Source of the DNA: Nitrosomonas ureae
GTDB lineage: Bacteria; Pseudomonadota; Gammaproteobacteria; Burkholderiales; Nitrosomonadaceae
Length of the DNA: 64,000 nt
Assembly: GCF_001455205.1 (NCBI RefSeq)
Contig: NZ_CP013341.1
Location: forward strand, 2,170,001 to 2,234,000
Direction: 5' to 3'
Below, one piece after another: positions 18,266-27,734 of this stretch. Position 1 is the first letter of the stretch. Every line of letters starts with the position of its first letter. Position numbers and translations under genes: made by a program. Below the pieces are notes generated by a model, which did not search any database, was not told the DNA's origin, and was given only the letters and a program-made list of their open reading frames with translations.

Positions 18266-20149
18266 GTGTTTGATCTAGTCAATCGAAAAAAGCGTGTTGT
18301 TCAAGTAATTCTGGGCTTAGCAGTGTTACCCTTTATGTTTTGGGGTGTGGAATCCTATAGGAATGATGGTAGCGAAGGTTATGTTGCGGTCGTCGAAGGT
18401 GAGGAAATCTCTCGGCGAGAATATGAACAAGCATTACGTGATCATCATGAAAGAGTACGGGCTATGCTTGGTGCAAATTTTGATAGCGCAATGCTTGATA
18501 ATTTTGAAGTGAAAAATTCTGTACTTGAAAGACTGATTCAGCAGCGGTTATTGTACCAAGAAGCTGTTAAAAATGGCTTCGTTGTTTTGGATTCACAGCT
18601 AATCAAGACAATTCAAGATGTCCAGGCATTCCAAAAGAATAATAAGTTCTCCAAACAGCAGTATGAAAAATTGTTGCTTAATCAAGATCTTACGCCTGCA
18701 ATATTTGAGTTGCGTGTACGTAATGAATTATTGCTGCAACAATTACTTGATGGATATAGTGAAAATGCCATTACGCCAAGAAGTACTACTGAGAGAGTAC
18801 AGTATCTTAGTGAGGTACGGCGTGAAATCAGTCAATCGAAAATTGCACCGGATCAGTTCCTATCTCAGGTCATACCTGAAGAAGCAGATATTGCGGCTTA
18901 TTATGAGCAGCATAAAATAGATTTTGATTTGCCGGAACGTGCCAAAGTTGAATATCTGGTTTTGTCCTTGGATAAGGTAGCAAAAAATGAGTTTGTGAGT
19001 GACGAGGCGATCAATACATATTTTTCAGAACATCAATCGGAGTTTGGTCAATCTGAGGAGCGTAAGGCTAGTCACATATTAATCAGTGTATCCACAGATG
19101 CGCCAGAGGAAGAAAAGCGGATAGCGCGAGATAAGGTTGAGAGGATTTTGGAGCAGGTTAAACAAGACCCTGATCAATTCGCAGAAATAGCCAAGGAGCA
19201 TTCAGATGATCCCGGTTCAGCCATGCGAGGAGGCGATCTTGGTTTCTTTGGCCATGGTGTTATGGTTAAATCTTTTGAAGATAAGATTTTTTCGATGCAA
19301 TTGGATGAAATCAGCGACATAGTGGAGACAGATTTTGGTCTGCATATAATCAAATTAACGGCAATTAAGGAAGAGCGGCATCCAGATCTGGAAGAGGTTC
19401 GTGAACAAATTGAGAATACGCTCAAAGTTGAAATGGTAAAAAGTGTTTTTGGTGAGATTGTTGAAGACTTTAGCAATGTTGTTTATGAACAGGGTGAAAG
19501 CCTGCACGCAGCAGCGGAAAAATTTGAACTAATCATCGAGAAGAGTGATTGGATTACAAGAGATTCAAAAGAGCCTGCGATCCTTGCCAATGAAAATTTG
19601 TTATCAGCAATTTTCTCAGATGATGTTATTTCAAATAACCGCAACACGGAAGCTATCGAGGTTAACCCTGATACATTTGTTTCTGCTCGAATTATTGAAT
19701 ATAAACCGGCTACTTCGCAATCGCTAGCAGTTGTGAAGGATGAGATTGTGGAGAAACTCAAGAAAGAGATGGCTGTATCAATGGCTGTAGCAGAGGGACA
19801 AGAAAGGCTTGCCCGATTGCAGGCGGGGGAGGTTCTTGATGATGTTGCCTGGGATGATGCGCAGTTGATTTCTTATATGCAGCCACAAGGATTAGATCAT
19901 GAGGCTTTACGGGCTATTTTTCGAGCAGAAGTTGATGAACTTCCGGCTTATGTCGGTGCGGTTAAGCCGGAAGGCGGATTCAATTTGATACGAATTAGCA
20001 AAGTCGTAGAACCTGGGTCAGATGAAACAACAACGCCTGAAAACTTCGCTAAACAATTGCAGCAGATGATAACGCAGGAAGAAATATCGTCTTATCTGGC
20101 TGCAATCAGACAACGGTATGATGTCAAAATTAAACAGAATAATTTCTGA
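18266..20149 (+). CDS. ppiD: Periplasmic folding chaperone PpiD (SurA-N / rotamase)
   Basis: About 627 residues. A short cytoplasmic MFDLVNRKKRVVQ leads into one membrane helix ending PFMFWGVESY, then a SurA-N-type helical domain with GEEISRREYEQALR. A parvulin domain follows at about 265-360 (RKASHILISVS, GGDLGFFGHGVMVKSFEDKI, FGLHIIKL). It assists newly exported proteins at the Sec translocon. GTG 18266 gives the family N-terminus; an upstream TTG at 18251 is possible. It converges on fabI with six bases between stops. Confidence 0.9.
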   Translation: MFDLVNRKKRVVQVILGLAVLPFMFWGVESYRNDGSEGYVAVVEGEEISRREYEQALRDHHERVRAMLGANFDSAMLDNFEVKNSVLERLIQQRLLYQEAVKNGFVVLDSQLIKTIQDVQAFQKNNKFSKQQYEKLLLNQDLTPAIFELRVRNELLLQQLLDGYSENAITPRSTTERVQYLSEVRREISQSKIAPDQFLSQVIPEEADIAAYYEQHKIDFDLPERAKVEYLVLSLDKVAKNEFVSDEAINTYFSEHQSEFGQSEERKASHILISVSTDAPEEEKRIARDKVERILEQVKQDPDQFAEIAKEHSDDPGSAMRGGDLGFFGHGVMVKSFEDKIFSMQLDEISDIVETDFGLHIIKLTAIKEERHPDLEEVREQIENTLKVEMVKSVFGEIVEDFSNVVYEQGESLHAAAEKFELIIEKSDWITRDSKEPAILANENLLSAIFSDDVISNNRNTEAIEVNPDTFVSARIIEYKPATSQSLAVVKDEIVEKLKKEMAVSMAVAEGQERLARLQAGEVLDDVAWDDAQLISYMQPQGLDHEALRAIFRAEVDELPAYVGAVKPEGGFNLIRISKVVEPGSDETTTPENFAKQLQQMITQEEISSYLAAIRQRYDVKIKQNNF

Positions 20150-20155
20150 TTTGGG

Positions 20156-20941
20156 TTAATCACTGAGATTAAATGCAACTGTATTGAAGCCTGCGTCTAC
20201 ATAAGTTATCTCACCGGTAATTCCACTAGCCAGGTCGCTGCATAAAAAGGCGGCGACATTGCCGACTTCTTCGATGGTGACATTTCGCCGTAGCGGGGAG
20301 ACCTTCTCGGTATAACCTAACAATTTTCCAAAGTTTCCAATACCGGAAGCTGCCAGAGTTTTAATTGGCCCGGCAGAGATAGCATTAACGCGTATTCCTT
20401 TCTGACCCAAGCTGGAAGCCATGAAGCGAACATTTGCTTCAAGACTGGCTTTGGCTAACCCCATTACATTGTAGTTGGGCATGACGCGAACGGCGCCTAA
20501 ATAGCTTAATGTTAAAAGTGCGCCATTTCTATCTTGCATTAATGGCAGAGCAGCTTTAGCAAGAGCTGAGAAACTATAAGCACTGATGTCGTGCGCAATT
20601 TGAAAAACCTCTCTATTAACACTTTCCAGGTAATCTCCACTTAGGGCTTCTCGGGGTGCAAAGGCAATCGAATGGATAATACAATCCAACCCATCCCAAT
20701 GTTTCTGCAGTTGCTCAAAGCACATCGATATTTCATCGTCGCTAGCTACATTGCAGGGAAAAAGTAAGTTGCTGTCAAATTCAGCGGCCAGCTTCTCAAC
20801 CCGTCCACGAAGTTCTTCACTTTGATAAGTGAACGCTAATGATGCATCTTCGCGTTTCATGGCCTTGGCGATACCATAAGCAATTGAGCGATTACTGAGT
20901 AATCCAGTGATGAGCACGCGTTTATTTGCGAGAAATCCCAT
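20156..20941 (-). CDS. fabI: Enoyl-[acyl-carrier-protein] reductase FabI
   Basis: A 261-residue short-chain dehydrogenase that catalyses the last step of fatty acid elongation with NADH. It starts MGFLANKRVLITGLLSNRSI and carries the FabI active-site pattern Tyr-x6-Lys in NYNVMGLAKAS, plus the NAD-binding VRVNAISAGPIKTLAASGI. ATG 20941 matches the family start; a longer frame to 20974 adds nonconserved residues. Confidence 0.95.
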   Translation of the reverse strand: MGFLANKRVLITGLLSNRSIAYGIAKAMKREDASLAFTYQSEELRGRVEKLAAEFDSNLLFPCNVASDDEISMCFEQLQKHWDGLDCIIHSIAFAPREALSGDYLESVNREVFQIAHDISAYSFSALAKAALPLMQDRNGALLTLSYLGAVRVMPNYNVMGLAKASLEANVRFMASSLGQKGIRVNAISAGPIKTLAASGIGNFGKLLGYTEKVSPLRRNVTIEEVGNVAAFLCSDLASGITGEITYVDAGFNTVAFNLSD

Positions 20942-21078
20942 AAATTTTCCTTGTAAAGTTGAGCATTTTGGCAAATTATAGCCGAAGGGTTGAATAAGGT
21001 GGCGTTAAACACAAGAATAAGTTGAAGATGCGAGTATCATTATTGACTTTAAACAGATTTGGGCAAGTCGCGTTCGCA

Positions 21079-23265
21079 ATGAAAATTTTATTAATTAAAT
21101 TTTGGCTATTGATTGTTATTATTGTGCAATTAGCTGCATGTGGCGAGTATGGTTGGAATAATCCTTATGCTGCATCGGATGCAGGGAAAAATATTCTTTA
21201 TAGCGTATTTAGTGAACGCCCTAAGCATCTTGATCCAGTACAATCTTACAGTTCAAACGAAATCCAGTTTACTGCCCAGATTTACGAGCCTCCACTGCAG
21301 TATCATTATTTGAAACGACCTTTTGTTTTAATTCCGGCGACTGCGGAAGAAATTCCGGTTGTGAAATATTTTGACGCCGAAGGTAATCAACTGCCGGATG
21401 AAGCGCATTCCGACGATATTGTTTATAGTGTTTATGAGATCTCGATTAAACCAGGAATTTCCTTTCAACCACATCCGGCTTTTGTAATGAATGAGCAAGG
21501 TGATTGGTTATATCATGCACTAAGCGAGGATGCATTAACATCGATATTTAAGCTGTCCGATTTTTTATATACGGATACTAGAGAGTTGGAAGCCGAAGAT
21601 TATGTATATCAGGTTAAGCGTCTGGCTCATCCAAGATTGCATTCTCCAATATACGGACTCATGGCGGATTACATAGTAGGGTTGAAGGACTACGCTGTTA
21701 AATTGAAGCACGCTGAACAAAATCGAGCTGAGGGAGAAACATACTTGGATCTGAGGAAGTATCAGTTAGAAGGGATTAAACTAATTGACAAATATACTTA
21801 TAGCATAAAGATACATGGTAAGTACCCTCAATTTCTATATTGGTTGGCTATGCCTTTTTTTGCACCGATTCCTTGGGAAGCAGATCGCTTTTATGCTCAG
21901 CCGGGATTAGTGCAGAAAAACATAACACTAGATTGGTATCCGGTTGGTACAGGTCCCTATATGCTCACTGAAAACGATCCCAACCTGCGCATGGTGTTAG
22001 AAAAAAATCCGAACTTTCGTGAGGAATACTATCCGTCAATTGGTATGGCTGAGGATGAGAAAAATGGGTTGCTCAAGGATGCAGGAAAAAAACTGCCATT
22101 TATTGACAAAGTTGTTTATACCCGCGAAAAAGAAAGCATTCCAAGGTGGAATAAATTTTTACAAGGCTATTATGATGTCACTGGCATAGGCTCAGATAGT
22201 TTTGATCAAGCGGTTCAGCTAGTGGGACAAGGAGAGGCTACAGTAACTCAAGAAATGGAAGAGCAAGGGATCAGATTGGAAACAACCGTGGCGGTGTCAA
22301 CTTATTACATGGGTTTTAACATGTTGGATCCTGTGGTGGGTGGGAGAAATAAACGTGAACGTGAATCAGCTAGAAAGCTTCGGCAAGCAATTTCGATTGC
22401 GGTAGATTATGAAGAATTTATTTCAATTTTTGCAAATGGTCGTGGGATACCTGCACAAAGCCCGATTTCGCCTGGAATTGTGGGTTATCGTGATGGCCGA
22501 GCAGGTATTAATCCCATAGTATATGACTGGATTGGTGATCAGCCACAGCGAAAATCAATAAAAACTGCCAAGATTTTGCTTGCAGAGGCGGGATATCCAA
22601 ATGGAATTGATCGGAAAACGGGGGCGCCATTAATTTTGTATTTCGATGTGACAGCGCGTAGTTCTGAGGATAGATCCAAGCTTGATTGGATGCGTAAGCA
22701 ATTTCAAAAATTAAATATACAATTGGTAGTCAGAAGTACAGATTACAATCGTTTCCAGGATAAAATTCGAAAAGGTAATGCACAAATCTTCGAATGGGGG
22801 TGGAATGCAGATTACCCTGATCCGGAGAATTTCTTGTTTTTATTATATGGTCCTCAACGTAAGGTCGGAAATAGCGGTGAGAATGCTGTAAATTATGATA
22901 ATGAAGAATATAATCAGTTCTTTGAGAAGATGAAGAATATGGAGGACGGACCGGAACGTCAGCTGATCATAGATCGTATGGTAGAGATATTGCGTTATGA
23001 TGCGCCTTGGTTGTGGGGATATCATCCCAAAGACTATGGTTTGTATCATTCGTGGTATCAGAATGTTAAACCTAATAGAATATCGAATAATAATCTCAAA
23101 TATTTCAAAATTGATGCCAATTTGCGAGAGACTAAGCGTCGGGAATGGAATCAGCCGGTGTTTTGGCCTATTGCATTAATATCATTTATTCTGGTGATCA
23201 GTATTATCCCTGCCGTAAGGGCTTTCCGTCGTCATGAAAGTAGTGCTGCGCTACGTGCAGCCTGA
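21079..23265 (+). CDS. Peptide-type ABC transporter substrate-binding lipoprotein (SBP family 5)
   Basis: About 728 residues from ATG 21079; the frame is open from 21022. The start gives a lipobox VQLAAC, so it should be an outer- or inner-leaflet lipoprotein. The SBP_bac_5 fold is seen in SERPKHLDPVQSYSSNE, WYPVGTGPYMLTENDP and FEWGWNADYPDPENFLFLLY. Unusually it ends in a hydrophobic helix FWPIALISFILVISIIPAV followed by basic residues. It is followed 21 bases later by a permease gene. The substrate is unknown; oligopeptides or related compounds fit the family. Confidence 0.85.
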   Translation: MKILLIKFWLLIVIIVQLAACGEYGWNNPYAASDAGKNILYSVFSERPKHLDPVQSYSSNEIQFTAQIYEPPLQYHYLKRPFVLIPATAEEIPVVKYFDAEGNQLPDEAHSDDIVYSVYEISIKPGISFQPHPAFVMNEQGDWLYHALSEDALTSIFKLSDFLYTDTRELEAEDYVYQVKRLAHPRLHSPIYGLMADYIVGLKDYAVKLKHAEQNRAEGETYLDLRKYQLEGIKLIDKYTYSIKIHGKYPQFLYWLAMPFFAPIPWEADRFYAQPGLVQKNITLDWYPVGTGPYMLTENDPNLRMVLEKNPNFREEYYPSIGMAEDEKNGLLKDAGKKLPFIDKVVYTREKESIPRWNKFLQGYYDVTGIGSDSFDQAVQLVGQGEATVTQEMEEQGIRLETTVAVSTYYMGFNMLDPVVGGRNKRERESARKLRQAISIAVDYEEFISIFANGRGIPAQSPISPGIVGYRDGRAGINPIVYDWIGDQPQRKSIKTAKILLAEAGYPNGIDRKTGAPLILYFDVTARSSEDRSKLDWMRKQFQKLNIQLVVRSTDYNRFQDKIRKGNAQIFEWGWNADYPDPENFLFLLYGPQRKVGNSGENAVNYDNEEYNQFFEKMKNMEDGPERQLIIDRMVEILRYDAPWLWGYHPKDYGLYHSWYQNVKPNRISNNNLKYFKIDANLRETKRREWNQPVFWPIALISFILVISIIPAVRAFRRHESSAALRAA

Positions 23266-23286
23266 ATTTACAATAAGCTACTGAGA

Positions 23287-24264
23287 ATGTTGAGTTATAT
23301 TGTTAGACGTTTGTTTTATGCGGTACCGATTTTAATCGGGGTTAATTTACTTACATTCACTTTGTTTTTTGTAGTGAATACACCTGACGATATGGCGCGC
23401 ATGCAGTTGGGTATCAAGTATGTTACGCCCGAAGCAATTGAAAAATGGAAAGTTGAGCGAGGTTACAATAAACCTCTATTGTTCAATTCCGAAGCTGAGA
23501 AACTGGAAAAGCTGACGAATACCATTTTCTTCGAGAAATCAGTTTCAATGTTTATCTTTGAGTTTGGGCGTTCCGATGATGGTCGGGATATCGCACGAGA
23601 AATTAAATCGCGCATGATGCCAAGTCTTGCCATTGCGTTACCTGTATTTATACTGGGGTTGCTTGTGTATGTCACTTTTGCATTGTTGATGGTTTTTTTT
23701 CGTGCTACCTATATCGATTTCTGGGGCGTAGTTCTATGTGTGGCGTTGATGTCTATTTCAAGCTTATTTTATATTATCGTTGGACAGTTTTTAGTAAGCA
23801 AGTTATGGCATTGGGTGCCCATATCGGGTTATGGAACTGGATTAGATGCAACCAAATTTTTGGTGCTGCCGGTGTTAATTGGAGTCATTAGTAGTGCTGG
23901 ATCGCATATTCGTTGGTATCGTACAATATTTTTAGAGGAGATGAATAAAGAATATGTGCGTACAGCTAGAGCGAAAGGGCTATCGGAGCGTATCGTTTTA
24001 TTCAGGCATGTGCTTAAGAATGCATTAATTCCAATCCTAACTGGTGCGGTTGTTGTGGTGCCTCTATTGTTTTTGGGCAGTTTGCTAGTCGAGTCTTTTT
24101 TCGGCATCCCCGGGCTTGGCAGTTACACGATTGATGCAATTAATTCACAGGATTTTGCAATTGTCAGAGCGATGGTTTTTTTGGGCTCAATGCTTTATAT
24201 CCTGGGCCTGATTCTAACCGATATTTCTTATACGTTTGTTGATCCTAGGATTCGACTTACTTAG
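23287..24264 (+). CDS. ABC transporter permease, DppB/OppB type
   Basis: A 325-residue inner-membrane permease with six hydrophobic segments. It starts MLSYIVRRLFYAVPILIGV and carries the EAA loop EYVRTARAKGLSERIVLFRH that contacts the ATPase. It ends in the typical LTDISYTFVDPRIRLT. The second permease and ATPase genes expected next are absent; a tRNA cluster begins about 150 bases later. The remaining components must be elsewhere if the transporter works. Confidence 0.88.
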   Translation: MLSYIVRRLFYAVPILIGVNLLTFTLFFVVNTPDDMARMQLGIKYVTPEAIEKWKVERGYNKPLLFNSEAEKLEKLTNTIFFEKSVSMFIFEFGRSDDGRDIAREIKSRMMPSLAIALPVFILGLLVYVTFALLMVFFRATYIDFWGVVLCVALMSISSLFYIIVGQFLVSKLWHWVPISGYGTGLDATKFLVLPVLIGVISSAGSHIRWYRTIFLEEMNKEYVRTARAKGLSERIVLFRHVLKNALIPILTGAVVVVPLLFLGSLLVESFFGIPGLGSYTIDAINSQDFAIVRAMVFLGSMLYILGLILTDISYTFVDPRIRLT

Positions 24265-24368
24265 GTTTGATTTTCTACGACAGAATTTGTCAAGCCATGT
24301 GTTTCTAGTTTGTATTAATGATTTCTGAAATATTATTGGTTTTTTATATTGCTTAATATAAAACAAGA

Positions 24369-24397
24369 TTGACTTATGAAGGCAATATATTCATAAT
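24369..24397 (+). promoter_or_regulatory. Promoter of the tRNA-tuf cluster with GC-rich discriminator
   Basis: TTGACT at 24369-24374, a 17-base spacer, and CATAAT at 24392-24397, followed by CTCCCG before tRNA-Tyr at 24412. The GC-rich bases after the -10 are typical of stable-RNA promoters under stringent control. Confidence 0.65.
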
Positions 24398-24411
24398 CTC
24401 CCGTTTCGTTC

Positions 24412-24498
<87 letters not shown>

Positions 24499-24583
24499 TT
24501 AAGAAGAGTAGTAATAATAGTTTTAGGGAGTGGGAGCCCTGCTTTGATGGGTAGATTTTGCGCTTTCTTACAGAGTTTGTAAT

Positions 24584-24657
24584 GCGGGTGTAGCTCAATG
24601 GTAGAGCAGAAGCCTTCCAAGCTTACGACGAGGGTTCGATTCCCTTCACCCGCTCCA
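24584..24657 (+). tRNA. tRNA-Gly (anticodon TCC)
   Basis: A 74-base cloverleaf with acceptor GCGGGTG/CACCCGC, discriminator T, an encoded CCA and anticodon loop CTTCCAA. Confidence 0.96.
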
Positions 24658-24703
24658 GGTCTGAGTGGTATCAATTGTAATTAATGGTTGTTTATGTATG
24701 CTT

Positions 24704-24778
<75 letters not shown>

Positions 24779-24826
24779 TAGGTTAAATGAATTTTATGGT
24801 TAAAGCACGTAAAGGGGAAACAAGAC

Positions 24827-26017
24827 ATGGCAAAGAGTAAATTTGAGCGGTCGAAGCCACATGTGAATGTTGGAACGATAGGGCACGTGGATCATGGTAA
24901 GACTACGCTTACAGCGGCAATTACGACGATATTGACGAAGAAGTTTGGTGGAGAAGCTAAGAGTTATGATCAAATTGACTCTGCACCGGAAGAACGTGCA
25001 CGCGGAATAACCATAAATACAGCTCATGTTGAATATGAGACGGATAAGCGTCATTATGCTCATGTGGATTGCCCGGGCCATGCGGATTACGTAAAAAATA
25101 TGATTACTGGTGCGGCCCAAATGGATGGGGCGATATTGGTGGTATCTGCAGCCGATGGTCCGATGCCGCAGACGCGGGAACATATTTTGTTGGCGCGCCA
25201 AGTGGGTGTTCCTTACATTATTGTGTACATGAATAAAGCAGACATGGTTGATGATGCGGAGCTGATTGAATTGGTGGAGATGGAGATACGTGAACTGTTA
25301 TCGAAATACGATTTTCCTGGTGATGATACGCCGATTATAGTTGGATCAGCGTTGAAAGCGCTTGAGGGGGACCAAAGTGATATTGGTGAGGCTTCCATTC
25401 TGAAATTAGCAGATGCGCTGGATAGCTATATTCCACAACCGGAGCGTGCTATTGATGGTGCCTTTATTATGCCGGTTGAAGATGTGTTTTCAATATCTGG
25501 TCGCGGAACGGTTGTAACGGGTCGCGTAGAGAGAGGCATAATCAAAGTGGGTGAAGAGATCGAGATAGTAGGTCTCAAGCCGACACTAAAGACAGTATGC
25601 ACAGGAGTTGAAATGTTTCGTAAGCTTCTGGACCAGGGGCAGGCAGGAGATAACGTGGGGATACTTCTGCGTGGCACGAAGCGTGAAGAGGTGGAGCGGG
25701 GTCAAGTATTGGCGAAACCGGGCAGTATATCGCCCCATACTAAATTCACGGCGGAGATTTATGTATTAAGCAAGGAAGAAGGTGGAAGGCACACTCCGTT
25801 TTTTCCTGGCTATCGCCCACAGTTTTATTTTAGAACGACAGATGTGACGGGAGCGATAGAGTTGCCGGCGGGAACAGAGATGGTGATGCCTGGGGATAAT
25901 GTTTCGGTAACGGTAAACTTAATAGCACCAATTGCAATGGAAGACGGATTGCGTTTTGCGATACGTGAAGGTGGAAGAACCGTTGGTGCGGGCGTTGTTG
26001 CTAAAATTATTGAGTAA
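24827..26017 (+). CDS. tuf: Elongation factor Tu
   Basis: A 396-residue translational GTPase that carries aminoacyl-tRNA to the ribosome. It has the G1 loop GHVDHGKTTLTAAI, the switch motif RGITINTAHVEYE, DCPGHADYVKNMI and a G4 motif MNKADM (NKAD). Domains 2 and 3 are complete, ending VVAKIIE. AAGGGGAAAC precedes the ATG. Many betaproteobacteria carry a second near-identical tuf elsewhere; only one is in the window. Confidence 0.99.
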   Translation: MAKSKFERSKPHVNVGTIGHVDHGKTTLTAAITTILTKKFGGEAKSYDQIDSAPEERARGITINTAHVEYETDKRHYAHVDCPGHADYVKNMITGAAQMDGAILVVSAADGPMPQTREHILLARQVGVPYIIVYMNKADMVDDAELIELVEMEIRELLSKYDFPGDDTPIIVGSALKALEGDQSDIGEASILKLADALDSYIPQPERAIDGAFIMPVEDVFSISGRGTVVTGRVERGIIKVGEEIEIVGLKPTLKTVCTGVEMFRKLLDQGQAGDNVGILLRGTKREEVERGQVLAKPGSISPHTKFTAEIYVLSKEEGGRHTPFFPGYRPQFYFRTTDVTGAIELPAGTEMVMPGDNVSVTVNLIAPIAMEDGLRFAIREGGRTVGAGVVAKIIE

Positions 26018-26091
26018 GTATATTGATTCACGAAAGGCTGAAATAATAATTGTTTTTACATCGTTATAACTCCAGTAATGTTTCAGATAAT

Positions 26092-26167
26092 AGGCCAGTA
26101 GCTCAATTGGCAGAGCGTCGGTCTCCAAAACCGAAGGTTGGGGGTTCGATGCCCTCCTGGCCTGCCA
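26092..26167 (+). tRNA. tRNA-Trp (anticodon CCA)
   Basis: A 76-base cloverleaf with acceptor AGGCCAG/CTGGCCT, discriminator G, an encoded CCA and anticodon loop CTCCAAA. It lies between tuf and secE, the usual place in proteobacteria. Confidence 0.97.
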
Positions 26168-26290
26168 TATAGGTAAGTAGTCGATTTTTAACTAGAAAGC
26201 AGTTATAAAAATAATTCAAGTAAAAATTCAAATGGCCATAGATATTTTGTTGAGTGTTTTTGTTTTTGTAAGGCATAAGGGATTCAAAAA

Positions 26291-26635
26291 GTGAATAAAT
26301 TAAAGCTTTTGCTTGCGGTTGTTTTTGTTTTGGCAGGTGTCGCTGGATTCTTTTATTTGAATGAAAGCGCTATGGTTATTCGTGTTTTATCAATATTGAT
26401 AGGGATATTGTCAGCAGCCATTATTGCTAAATTTACGACTCAAGGGCAAGACTTTTACGCTTTTTGTAAAGAATCCTCTGAAGAGATAAAAAAGGTCGTA
26501 TGGCCAAGTCGTAAGGAATCCCTTCAGACATCTGGTGTAGTGTTTGCTTTTGTTGTTGTGATGGCTTTGTTTTTATGGCTCATCGATGCGGCTTTGATGT
26601 CTCTTGTGAAACTTATGATGAATCAAGATGCTTAA
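26291..26635 (+). CDS. secE: Protein translocase subunit SecE
   Basis: A 114-residue SecE with three hydrophobic helices, as in E. coli. The amphipathic conserved block SSEEIKKVVWPSRKESLQT precedes the last helix. It clamps SecY in the translocon. It starts with GTG at 26291. Confidence 0.96.
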   Translation: MNKLKLLLAVVFVLAGVAGFFYLNESAMVIRVLSILIGILSAAIIAKFTTQGQDFYAFCKESSEEIKKVVWPSRKESLQTSGVVFAFVVVMALFLWLIDAALMSLVKLMMNQDA

Positions 26636-26652
26636 ATTTCTCTGAGGAAAGA

Positions 26653-27186
26653 ATGAGTATGAAATGGTATGTAGTTCACGCTTATTCAGGATATGAGAAA
26701 AGTGTGCAAAGAGCATTGAGAGATCGTATTGATCGGGCTGGCATGCAAGATAAATTTGGTCAAATTTTGGTGCCAGTGGAGGAAGTAGTTGAGATGAAAA
26801 GCGGGCAAAAGAATATTAGTGAACGAAAATTCTTTCCAGGGTATGTTTTGGTGGAAATGGAAATGTCTGATGATACCTGGCATTTGGTTAAGAATATAGA
26901 CAAGGTGACGGGTTTTGTCGGTGGATCAGCTATGAAGCCAACACCAATAAGTCAAAAGGAAGTGGATAATATACTTCACCAAATCCAAGAAGGTGTGGAG
27001 AAACCAAAACCAAAAATCCTATTTGAAATAGGAGAAGCTATTCGTGTTAAGGATGGTCCATTCACTGATTTTCATGGCAATGTAGAGGATGTTAATTACG
27101 ACAAAAGCAAACTCAGAGTATCGGTATCAATTTTTGGTCGACCCACACCAGTAGAATTGGATTTCAATCAAGTTGAAAAATCCTAA
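26653..27186 (+). CDS. nusG: Transcription termination/antitermination factor NusG
   Basis: A 177-residue protein with the NGN domain start MKWYVVHAYSGYEKSV, the block FFPGYVLVEMEM and a C-terminal KOW domain IGEAIRVKDGPFTDFHGNVE. It binds RNA polymerase and links it to Rho or to ribosomal protein S10. ATG 26653, preceded by GAGGAAAG, gives the conserved start; the longer frame from 26575 overlaps secE. Confidence 0.97.
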   Translation: MSMKWYVVHAYSGYEKSVQRALRDRIDRAGMQDKFGQILVPVEEVVEMKSGQKNISERKFFPGYVLVEMEMSDDTWHLVKNIDKVTGFVGGSAMKPTPISQKEVDNILHQIQEGVEKPKPKILFEIGEAIRVKDGPFTDFHGNVEDVNYDKSKLRVSVSIFGRPTPVELDFNQVEKS

Positions 27187-27301
27187 ATAGTGTCTCTTCT
27201 TGAAATTAATAAACTGAAGAAAAGCTATGTGAGTGTTGATTGGTGTTATAGATAACTGGGGAGAGTGATTTATCACTCGTTTAACCCATAAGGAGAGCAT
27301 A

Positions 27302-27733
27302 GTGGCAAAAAAAATAATTGGTTATATTAAATTACAGGTGCCAGCAGGTAAGGCTAATCCAAGCCCGCCAATTGGTCCTGCATTAGGGCAGCGGCAGTTA
27401 AATATTATGGAATTTTGTAAAGCATTTAATGCGGCTACGCAGAAAATTGAGCCGGGGTTGCCAGTGCCGGTAGTAATTACTGCTTATGCTGACAAAAGTT
27501 TTACATTTGTGATGAAAACTACGCCCGCATCGGTATTAATAAAGAAAGCTGCTGGAATAAGTAAAGGAAGTGCTAGGCCACATGTAGATAAAGTTGGGAA
27601 ATTAAATCGTAATCAGGCAGAAGAAATAGCAAAAACAAAAATGCCGGATTTAACTGCAGCGGACTTGGATGCTGCAGTGCGCACTATAGCAGGAAGTGCA
27701 CGCAGTATGGGCATAGAAGTAGAGGGTATATAA
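27302..27733 (+). CDS. rplK: 50S ribosomal protein L11
   Basis: A 143-residue L11 with the N-terminal proline-rich switch IKLQVPAGKANPSPPIGPAL and the C-terminal rRNA-binding GSARSMGIEVEG. It forms the GTPase-associated centre of the ribosome. GTG start with AAGGAG upstream. A short hairpin (GAGTGA/TCACTC, 27263-27278) lies in its leader. rplA follows after one base. Confidence 0.97.
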   Translation: MAKKIIGYIKLQVPAGKANPSPPIGPALGQRQLNIMEFCKAFNAATQKIEPGLPVPVVITAYADKSFTFVMKTTPASVLIKKAAGISKGSARPHVDKVGKLNRNQAEEIAKTKMPDLTAADLDAAVRTIAGSARSMGIEVEGI

Positions 27734-27734
27734 A

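Noticed and set aside
26575..26652. Upstream extension of nusG
   Set aside because: Overlaps secE and adds residues not found in NusG.
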